A stretch of 64,000 nucleotides of DNA. It comes from Pyxicephalus adspersus. Lineage: Eukaryota; Chordata; Amphibia; Anura; Pyxicephalidae. The notes below the pieces were generated by a model. It saw only the letters and a program-made list of their open reading frames with translations, was not told the origin of the DNA and ran no database searches. How positions within the stretch are numbered: position 1 is the stretch's first letter; each line of letters opens with the position of its first letter. The position numbers and the translations under genes were made by a program. The stretch covers positions 130,810,755 to 130,874,754 of the forward strand of contig NC_092860.1 in NCBI RefSeq assembly GCF_032062135.1. Direction: 5' to 3'. Positions 38,901 through 50,500 of the stretch are shown piece by piece.

Positions 38901-41529
38901 TAAAGTGCCCTCTTACATCAAGAAATCAAGGCTGCCTTTCCTGCTAAATAGCTTCCTAAAAGCATTAATGGTCTGTGTCAGCTTGAAGCTGCTGCAAGTT
39001 GACTCAGCAGCAAAAGGTAAAATATTGCACTCATTGCATTGCTACAGCGCTCAATAGATTCAGCTTGACTAATTCTGAGCATCCCAAAGTCTGGTTCACT
39101 TCTAACCTGCTGTCTTCATTTTCAGCTTGCTGAATTCTAACTCATTTACTGTCATACGAGACGATGCCTTTGCTGGTCTCTTTCACCTCGAATACCTGTA
39201 AGTGCTCCACTAAATGTCATTTGCTGCGTTTGATTTTTTTAATCCTGCCTTGGTCTTCATTCTCTGGTCTGTGCAATGTTGTAAACAATTTTTATGGCTA
39301 ATCTTATATTCTTGTGTTTTTTTTCCATAAAACAAACCATAATGCCTCTGAGCATTCCTAATTTAAAATTGAGATGTGTTGAAGAATATTAAAGTCACCA
39401 ACATTTAAATTTGTAAATTCTCCCAATTAGGACACAACATCTGATTTGTATTTGTTTTCCAGAGATATTTCCTCATTTCCTGCCTCACCTTTGGGACAGT
39501 AGATTAAGACACTTCACTAAAGAAAAAATATTCAAAGAGGTCTGCACCATCAGATACATAACCGACATTTTAAACACATATCTTTAATTCATAGCTTATG
39601 TTTTGGGATGCTCTGGGTTATACGATAAGGCAAAATGATGTCTTTAATTTATCAAAGAATATTATCATATTGAACCTAATTTATTAAAGCATCCCATGGC
39701 TGCGGGGAAGAACCTGAGTGATCCAGTAAACCCAAAATGCACCTGGTCCAGAATTAAAAACATTTGCCAACTAATAGCAAACTTTTTTAAAGAAATCCAT
39801 TTCAGGATTGTTGTATAACACAAATTCTCCTATGATAGTCTATCTATGTTCTCCAGTCTTGGAGAACTTTATTAAACCAGGCCCATTGTGTGAAATACTA
39901 GGGCAAAGCCAATTAGGAGAGCGTGGGGTACAAAATATTAATTAACATGCAAGCCAATAAAGTAACCCAGATGTCTCCTATGATGGCCCTAAGCAGAATT
40001 TGAGGCCAAGTCAGATATGTACCTATTCCTAACAGTAAATACACATTCTATTAAACCCTCATTGATCTTTGTAACTACAGGACTGTGGAGCAGTTCATCC
40101 TTAAAAATCACAGCTCATACCTTAACGTTGTCCAAATCTGGTCTGCCAGTACTCCGCTCTCCTCTTTGAAAGTTCCTGCTCTTTGTTTGCATTATATATT
40201 AGAAGGCTGTAAATCTGACAACATGAAGTAATTCCGTTCTTCTGACATGAAATTTTAGGATGAATTGTTCCACAGTGCCTGCAGCTACAGGTTATCAGTT
40301 TTTCTGCTTTTTTAAGCATATGTAAATATTTGTATGACTTTAGCCTGGTTACAACTTTACACTAAAACCCTTATAACATCTTTTTAAAAATTCCAGCTAT
40401 TTCAAACCCATCTGTAAAACAAATTGTGGGTGTTAGTACATTGCTACAAATACAAGATATAAACAGCTGATAATTATTTGCCTGTGAGTCATAGACAAAC
40501 ATTTCATATGGGCCAAGTATTGCCTGGGGTGCATTCTACTAACATACCCCAGTTAGTCTGTGCAGCTGGCAGTATTTAGGCTAGGCAGTGATAATAGTTC
40601 TTATGGCCTATGGGGGAGATGTGGAAAGCACATCCACCCCCTAAGCAAAATTTAAGGCCTAAATCTAGTAGATTTATTTTACATTGCACAGCTCACAGGG
40701 AATGATTACCATCAGGTTTTATTGTAACCCAGTAACTAAAAATTGTATGAAAGTCATGCTAAATCTAACATCTGCACAGCTTTGCCTTCCTCAAAGTCCC
40801 CTCATTGACTTTAATCTGGCATTGAATATTTTTTCTTATACTGCATCACCAGTACAAGAAAAACTTCTCAGAATCAGAATGTGTGAATTGGTAGATATTT
40901 AGGGTTATGTATTAACATAATTAGGTAGCAATGTCCACATGGTGCATACTATGTTGTTCTTCTAACCATGTCTCATCTAGAATATCAGATTTCAATGAAT
41001 TGTTGCTTTTTGTTTGTCTTTTGTTGCCACGGCTGACTAGTAGGTACAATTCTCCTTGCTTTTTGTTCAGACACAGTTGTAATGAAGATTTATAAAGATT
41101 TTAGCAAATTGTTTGCCAGCATGTAAGTAACCACAAAGTTACAAAATAGGCCAAGTTAAAAAATAAAAACAAATCTATTGAGTTCAACCAATAGAAAAAT
41201 GAAAAGTAACATATTGAAAACCTGCATCCACAAAACCCTAAATATACAGCTGATCTACAGAAAGATAAGTTTCCTCTTGGTGCCTTAAGGCAATCAGAAT
41301 TTCCCTGGTTAAACATTCTGTAATGTTACTTTTTACTTATTAACAACCAGTTATTTTATGTGCGTTTACAAAAAAAACCTTTTTTTGTATTATCTACTTA
41401 ACTGGCTAAAAGTAACTCCTGAAGGAACATAGACAAATAGGATAATCAGAGTCCTTCACCTGTACATTAAATTGCATGAATGAATAATGCAAACCCCAGA
41501 TATAAATATAAATATGTATATATTATATA

Positions 41530-41579
<50 letters not shown>

Positions 41580-44500
41580 AACAAAGAGTAACTAGAGAGC
41601 AGAGGGTTTTTTGTGACAATTGATTTTTTTTTTTTACTGGGAGTTGTTACAAACGATAACACGTTTTAACCTCATATGTTTTGGCCATGTAATGGTACTA
41701 GACAACTTATAACCTAGCATAAATGTGGTTAGGGGGCATAATGGGCCCAACAAGTCCATTAGTTAAGTATCCAACCCACCGCATTTTGCCTAAATGTAGG
41801 CTTACTCAGGGGTATTCTAAAGCTTGCGAGATACAGATGTCCAGAAGTAAATTCTTATTATGATCCTGCCCAAGCAGGTTTGGAAATGACCTTTTTAACA
41901 ATTGTTATTTAGGATGAGGATAGCTGATCCATGTCTAGAGTCCTATGTACTTAAAACTTGTTATCATGTGTTACAACTCTCAGTAAAAATGAAAAATCAC
42001 TTTACGCTACAAAAGAACCCTCTGCTCTCTAGGTACTCCTTGTTAACTCCTGGTGGAGTTTATTTTGCAGCTTTAACTACAAGGAAGCCATTCTGCAGTC
42101 AAAGGTTTATTTTGTATAAAATGTACAACCTACAGTACATGCATTGATCTGTAATTGATTTTTTACTAAAGTTCCTTCAGCAAAGATGCTGACTGTGTTG
42201 TTTTGCATACAACTATATATATACTACAGCGTTTATAAATTTGTAAGGAAATATTTATGTATATGTCTAGCCAAAACTATGAATTTATGGTGATGATGGA
42301 TGATGGGAGAGGTACCTAGGTACTGGTCAGGGTGTGTACTGTTACTCATGATTATTTTTAGAGATTTTCCCCTCACTCCTGTTGGCAACAATTTTATTAG
42401 ACAGGAAGGGAAAAAAAATCTCCAACAAAAATCACAGAGAAAGTGGGGGGCACAGGAGACTGACACACATAGAAACCTCTCCGCATTGTTTCTTTTGGTG
42501 TGGACAGCAGGACAGGTAAGTATTCATTTGTTTCTTTGTTGGGATTTATTTTTTTTTAATATTTATTTTATTAATTTCAATATTTTTTCATTAGTAATAT
42601 TAAAATTGTACAAAAGAATGAGAAACAATGAATATATAAGAAAATGATAAACATTCCTGAGAAAATGGTTTTACAAAGTGGCTGAATAGGTAAAAAAGAT
42701 TTGTACTAATGTAAGCTAGCGTAAGAGGTAAACTTCCTGCATGCAATGCCCATAGATGAAACATTCAGAGAACGGGGTGGGAAACTTCCCAACCCAGCCC
42801 AGCATACATAGCACAAAACACTTACCAACACAGTAAAAACATGGGAAAATAGTGAAGCAGGGGCTCGTCTAATACTCTGGGAGGTCCAAAGGGGTGAAGG
42901 AGGTTACCTGTGGAATGCAAAGCTAAGAAGGTTAAAAAAATTCAGGAAAAAGCAGGTAAGGTAAGGAATGGAAGGCACCCACTTCCACTAGTGGAAAGGA
43001 ATTAGTTTATTCTAAATATTGACTCCAAGGGTCACAGATCTTATGAAAAAGTTCAATCTTGTTATAAATCATACATGAAAGCTTAATATTTATCATTATT
43101 CAGTTTAGTTTGGTTTTGGTCACATTCCTGAAACCAAAGAGGGGAAGCATGAGGGCTCAGCCTGGCTATTTGTACAATGGCTATACACCAAAGCAACATT
43201 CCACGGGATGATAGAATTGGGTATATTATAGAAATTTGGCATGACATTGGCAATAAGACATTGGCGTAAAGGGGGGAGACTTGAACTTTGGATTTATTAA
43301 AGGAGGCGATTTGACTATACCAAAAATATTTTTCTGGTCTGATCCTATATTTTTGCATTAAAAAATGGAAGTTCACAATGTCTTGACCTCAAATTGAATT
43401 GCCAGTTCACACAAACCCTTTGCTTTTCCACTATTGAAACTGTTGTGATTGGAATTACCCCAAAGCAAGGTTAGTAGTATGTGGGAAGAACATAAAACTC
43501 CTTTTCCTCTACACCTGTCCCAAATGGAGTATAGGTCTTAGTTTTGGTGTCACGTATATAATTGCTTTAATGGCAATGGAAGAACAGGTTGGTTCTAGAT
43601 CAGTCCACTGGGGAGCCAAGGACCTCCAGTTCCCCTTGGTATCTCAGGGTGAAAAGCATGGATTTGTTGATTCTGTCGTACCTATCATCAAATATATTAA
43701 AAGATCTTATTTTGAAGGTCTTAAGGACCAGTCTAGCGATGGAAATTTGGAATGTCCAGTATAGAAATAGCAGTTCATTATTAAGGCTCCAATTCTTCCG
43801 AACAAAGACAGTGGAACGGCAGAACATCTATCTAAATATTTATAGATCTGTCTCAAAACAGGAGGGTAATTCAATTTTGTATGGAGAGTTGACCAAATGA
43901 GTATGCTAAATCCCCAGATAGGGTCTGTCCTCTAAGTGAAATTAACACTATGTTTATTGTTTCAGCAGGTTGAAATTGAGGGATTTACTGGACATTAAAT
44001 AAAATAGAAAAATACATAATTGCAAATTAAAGTATTTCTATTTATTACATCAATTTACAAGTATCTAGGGTAAGATTATGTATACCAACCTCATAAATAC
44101 AACCATAATCTCGGAACAGTCATTATTATATTAGGTTTCCATAGCACCATCCAGATTCGTCATATAAATAACTAAAATGAATTGCAGTTATAAGTACCAA
44201 TAGAATATAATGAGTCGAAGGAGCCAAGAATTCACAACACGTTTCACAGTACCAATAGACTGCTTGTTCAAAGGATACAAAAGCACACACCATATATTAA
44301 TGTGACAGGTCTGCAATTTGATCAGGCTTATGTATATTATCAGGGCTTAAGATGCCACAATGTAGGGAAAGGGACTCTCACAGCAATTAAACCAGGAGGG
44401 TAGTTTAGCATTTAATATAGTTACATAGTTAGTCAGGTTGAAAAAGAGATAAGTCCATCAAGTTCAACCACTAGGGAAATAAACATATCCCACATATAAA

Positions 44501-47500
44501 AACCCTATGGTCATAGTTGGTCCAGATGAAGGGAAAAAAAACCCTGGTACAATCTGAAAACAAAGGGAGTTCCAAAAGAGAAAATAGGACTAATAGGATC
44601 AGGTAAACCGGAAAAGTGCCAAGCCTTGGTTTGGACAATATATTGTATATATTGTATGAAGAAAGAAAAGAGGAAGAGGAAACAAGGCTTTTTAGGGGGC
44701 ACTCAATTTTTACCTGATAAAAAATAATTACTTGATAATAATGATCAAATTGTGTCAAATGACATAACATAAAACTTTACCTTTACCTTTTAAGCATTAA
44801 TAAAACCATACATACAGTGTTACCACAAAGGCAAATAATGTTTTTGATAAAAGCCTGAGACGATTTGTTACTTGTACATTCATAATGTAAATAAAAACAT
44901 AATACAAAACTCCTTACCTGAGGCGTTTCGCCCATTTAGGCCTAGAAGCCTAATGTTCAAGTATGTACAAGTAACAAATGGTCTCAGGCTTTTATCAAAA
45001 ACATTAATCGCCTTTGTGGTAACACTGTATGAATGGTTTTATCAATGCAAGTTCGATGTTATGTAATTTGACACAATTTGATGAATAATAAAGTATATAT
45101 TTTTTTATAAGGTATTAATTGAGTGCCACCTAAAAAGCCTTCCTTCATCTTCCTCTTTTCTTTCTTCATACGATATACCTTTTACAATTTGCTTCAACGA
45201 GGGAAAAAATTCCTTTTCTGATTCCATGAGGCAATCGGATGTTCCCTGGATCAACAGTCTCTGTTATTCTGTAATTTTGGAATTGAATGTATTAAGGAAA
45301 TACGTAGCAAGTAAGCTGGATGACCTAAGCAGAAGAGATGGCTCAGGAAACATTTCACTCAGATTGGTGCGCTGTAATGGAGGATCAGCGCTCCACATGC
45401 CCGGGGAGCCAATTCACTCCAAGTGAAATTATAATTAGCTTTCAGAAGTTTAGGAGGTCATGTGCCAGTTTTAAGATTTAGTGCTACAGATTTACTTCTA
45501 TTAATATATAGGCTGGAGATTGATGCATAAAAGAGATGGAGCAGGTTAGGTATGATGGGCAAAGGGGAGGTTACGAAGATTGGGAACGTCATCTGCAAAG
45601 AGGGTGCATTTGTGCTTTATGCCTTTAATGTCTGGGTGGATGTAGATTGTGATCACCAAAGGCTTGGTGATCACTTGGGCAAAGAGAAGTGGAATGGTGG
45701 ACACCCCTGTCTAGTGCCTCTAGCAATTGGGATCAAGGGAAACTTTTAGCATGACATGAGTAGAGGGACCATCAACATAGTATCAAGAGGCCCTATAGGT
45801 ACTTTATGGTGGTCTGTCCAGAGAAGCATAGCTTTTCACAAAGAGCCTCCTTCCCAATTTGAGTTATCCATAGCGATAATACTAATTACCCTGCTTATTT
45901 GACCTGAGGCCTGACAGTATCGAAGGGTCAGGGTGTATGTACTGAAGGAGGAAAGACTCTCGCCTGATTGCTACATTTTAATTATAATTTTTAATTTGCA
46001 GTTTATCAAAGAAATTGGTCTGCATTTTGCCCCATCTGAGTTGTCTTTTTCTAGTTATGGGATCACATTATTAAAGATGTTTTTTTTTCAGCTGTAGGTA
46101 AAATATTAATTTTTCAGGGAGAACTGAAAACAGATACCATGAGGGTGCAGGGAACCCTGCAACTTTTTTATACTAGCAATTGGGAAAGCTATCAAGGTCT
46201 GGGGCCCACCTGGTTTGAGGTGTTTAATAACTGCAATTACTTAACCAGTAAATGCCAACCCAGGATTTCCCTATGTTATTCATGTAAAGTGGCCAAGTTA
46301 ATGCAGGAGAAAAAAAAGAAACTAGGGATGATTAAATATTTTAGGGAGACAGGTTGACTTTAAAGTGACTTTCATAAGTAAAAAGTCTCAAGCAAGCACA
46401 TACCTGTAAAGAGAAAACATAATAACAGAATATTTAACTTAATTACTGTCGGTTCTGCTCTTTTTGTGGAAGCAGAGGTCCAATATTCCCTTCAGAGTCA
46501 GGCTTATAGTTCTGCAATATGCAAATTCCATGCTTCCTGGTGATTCAGATACAATTTACCTGGGATAGCAATTGGCTAGAGCACGGGTGTCAAACTCTGC
46601 CCCCCAATGTCCTTTTTTTTGGCCCCAAAAAGGATTCCTAAATATGAACTGCAGCTGGCCCACCGCTGCATTTAAATAGCGCCGATACTACAATTCTTGG
46701 CATCACTCGCGTCTATGTGTGGCCCCGCATTTGACTGTTTTATAGAAGCAAATCATGCTGGAAATTTTAGTAGCGGCGCTATTTCAATAAAGAGGCTGTT
46801 TCAGCGGCGGGCAACTCATTTAGCTTTGCGTCTGGCATGTCTAGCAATATTATTTTATGAAAATCCAACCATTCAAGTCCATGCCTTGGAGTAGCAAGGG
46901 AAAGTACAGCTGAGAGGGAGCAGCTGTAGTTTTCCTTGCTACTCCAAGGCATAAACTTGAATGTTTGGATTTTCATAAAAGAATATTGTTATTATAATTG
47001 TTAGCCTGTGCAAAAAGGTTACCATTGAAATTTCATTTAGAAGGCTACAAATAGAGAAAGAGGCATAAGGTGTTTTCTTAATAAAATTTAAAAAAAATGT
47101 AATCCTCTTTCTCTATTATAAGCTTGTTCCAGATTCAATGTGAAGCAAAACCTCTTTGTTTCCATATAAAAAGGGTTTATTTTGGCCCTCTGTGTATTTG
47201 AGTTTGACACCCCTGGGTTAGAGCATGCTAAATGTCAATCAGCCAAAAAATTAAGCAGGCGCTACATGACTTGCTACAGACTCACAATGAGTAAGCAACT
47301 TCAGTACAGAAAAGGAACCTGTACAACTGTGCAAGACTGAGAGAAATGCCATATGCACTTAAAGGGATAACTGCTTCTTCTGGTAAAGGATAGATAAATG
47401 GGCATCCATGCTTACCTTATTCCTCACTTATGCAAGCCTTTGTGGCACTGTATGACTGGTCCCAAAAAATGCATGACAGCGTACAGCATAAAAACCGTCC

Positions 47501-50500
47501 CCGCTGTTCAACCAATTAACACCCAACACCAACCCCCTTTTTCCCCCCCCTTCTCTTTTTTTTTTTTTTTTTTTTTTAATAAAACTCTAACTCCAATGTG
47601 TTGGAAAAAACTGGCCACAGCAGCGGCCCCTTTATTAACACCAAATTATTTTAACAACAAAATAAAACAGATAACTATTTTCCTTTAAACATTGGTCCAT
47701 GAAAGTCGCCACTCCTAGTTCCTTCATCATCTTCTGTTACAGATCCACCGCCAGGCCCCCAGACACCCATTCACCGTCTCAGGGACAGTTGGCGGATCTC
47801 CTTCTTCAACTTAGCCTCCACAACAACCAAGTGTTATGCAAGGCCCACCTTAATATCCGAAACTTTTTCTTTTGCGCCCCCCCATTTTCATTACCTCACC
47901 TTTAACTTTCATGGACCCCCCCAAAACATGCCAACTGCCGCAAACTTGACACCTTAAGTTTGCGAGCACCGACACACTCTGACCGCTCGTTCCAGGGCCT
48001 CCGCCAGACTCAGCAACCACAGGTCAGTACCCACAGCATTTAAATGCACACCATCATCTCGCAGGAACATCCCCAACTCAGACTCCAACTCCTGATGACG
48101 GGCCACCAACCCCCCGATCCGTACCAAAAAACGCCCCACCTCCTTATTGACTTTTATGCGAGCCCTGTTCACCCGCACCACTGACCGAGGTTGACGCCAG
48201 GCCAACCTACCCACCATTTCAGACCACACCAGAACTGTGTTGGGGAAAGCATCTCTCAAGAGCAAACAATCACACTTGATGTCCTGTATCAAATCCGCAT
48301 AGGCCGCGCCCCCAAATCATTCCCACCAACATGCAGTAACAACACATCCGGGACCCTATCCAGGCTAACATACCTTTTTACCTCGAGAACCACGAACCAC
48401 CCTCCGCCATTGCATACCCGGAATCCCAATCCACCGTACCCTTGCCTCAACCCTGTCCAACCCCATTTGACGACCATTCCTCCTCATATCTGCCCTTCGG
48501 GCCCCCCAATAAACATACGAGTGACCCAAGATCCACACCAAACAAGTAGGCCCATCTGTAATAGAAAACAAAAAACAACCAAATAGTCTCATATTAAACA
48601 GCGTACTACACAACCCCCCCCCAAAACCCCCCTTTTCTCCCCCCCCCCCATTGACCCTGACACCCAAGTCCAATCTCCCGACCAACCTCACAGCAAGTGC
48701 GGTCTAACAAACAAGCTAAAACGCTGTGAATTCCACCGACCAATCCTTTGAATAGCAGCCTGACCCAAACCACCCCTGGCTGCTTCTGTGGCCGCACCAA
48801 TTCGAAAAGAATGAGCGGCATACTCACCTGGTCTCCTCCCTGAAGCCGCCACACATTTCCGAAAAACCGCCACAGACTGAAAGTGAGTCACCCAGGAACC
48901 ATTTTCATGCAGGAAAAAAGGACCGCCCTTCCTTGGCCGCACAGCAAGGTACTCACCCACCACCTTCACTGGACATAGCTCACCCCTCTGCAGCCCCCGT
49001 AGCACCAATCGAGCCCCTCTGCCCACCTGATCAGTCTTAGACCTGCGGATCCACACCACAACTTGCTGCCCCTCCAACCGTACGTCTTCCCACAGCAGAC
49101 CTCCTTCCTTGAACTTAGACGGACTGACCACTTCGCTCACACGTAATGCTGCAAAGAAGGACAACACAAACACAGCCCGAAAAAGAACGCTCTCAAACTC
49201 ACTAAAACACACCACCCCCAGACTACAACAGATGTCTTCCAACATAACAAAAGATATTGGTCGTCTCTTATCTTTCCGCACACCACCCTTCCGCAAACCC
49301 TTCAGCGCCTGACGCACAGCAAAACATTTTGTGCTGTCTTCCCAACCCAACAATTTGAATAAAAAGGCTAATGCCGCCAGTTTTCTATTTATAACCCAAC
49401 TAGACACCCCCACCTGGAAATTCCACAGTAGAAATGACAATACTGCGTCCTCCCCCCCTTTACAAACCCCAAAACCCCCATACCTGTCCACAAAGCCAAC
49501 CCATTCCTTCCAAATACCGACATATGCCATCCAAGTTCCAACTGACACCGAATTCCTGATTAGCCCAGCAATGGCCCCCAAACCACTGAACAGACTTCCG
49601 CCGGACAAGGGGTCCCCCATTCTTCCGCTTCTGGAGCCACCTCTCGAAAACGCTCCCACTGAAAACGAGAGAGGGAATCCGCGATTACATTTTCGCACCC
49701 CGGCACGTGCACCGCCCTCAAATGAATGTTCAGCTGCAAACATAATACCACCAAATGCTGCAATAAACACACAACATGCGGAGAAGACGCAGAATTATTG
49801 TTAATTACTTCCACAACCCCCATGTTATCGCAAAGGAATCTAACCTTCCGGTTCTTTAAGAAATCACCCCACAACGTCAAAGCCACCACGATTGGAAAAA
49901 GCTCAAGCAAAACCAGGTTCTTACACAGCCCTAAACGTTGCCAGTCTTCCGGCCACCTACCTACACTCCAGCGCCCTTCAAAGTAAGCCCCATAACCTGT
50001 GCTACCCGCCACGTCAGTCCACAAATCAAATGCCTCATTGCCTACTGAAGATTCCAGCCACAACGATCGACCGTTATAATGATCCAACAACCGTCGCCAC
50101 ACCATCAAATCCCTTTTCAGCACCCGCGTGAGCCGTATAAAATGCTCCGGCCTTTTTATGCCTGCTGTTGCAGCAGCCAGCCGCCGGCTAAAAATCCTGC
50201 CCATAGGCATAATCCTACATGCAAAAGCTTACCTAGAAGCGACTGCAAATCCCGCAACCGAATCTTCTCAATGCAACAAGCCTTTTCCACCTCATCCTTC
50301 AAAATTTTCAATTTATCTTCCGGCAACCTGCATTCCTTTCGGACAGAATCCAGGACTATACCCAAGAAAGACAGTTCTGTCGTCGGACCCAAGGTTTTAT
50401 CCTTGGCCAACGGCACCCCAAATTGCTCCGCCACATGTTCCAATGTACCTAAGTTGGCACAAACCAAAGAGCCAGCGGGGCCCACACACAAAAAATCATC

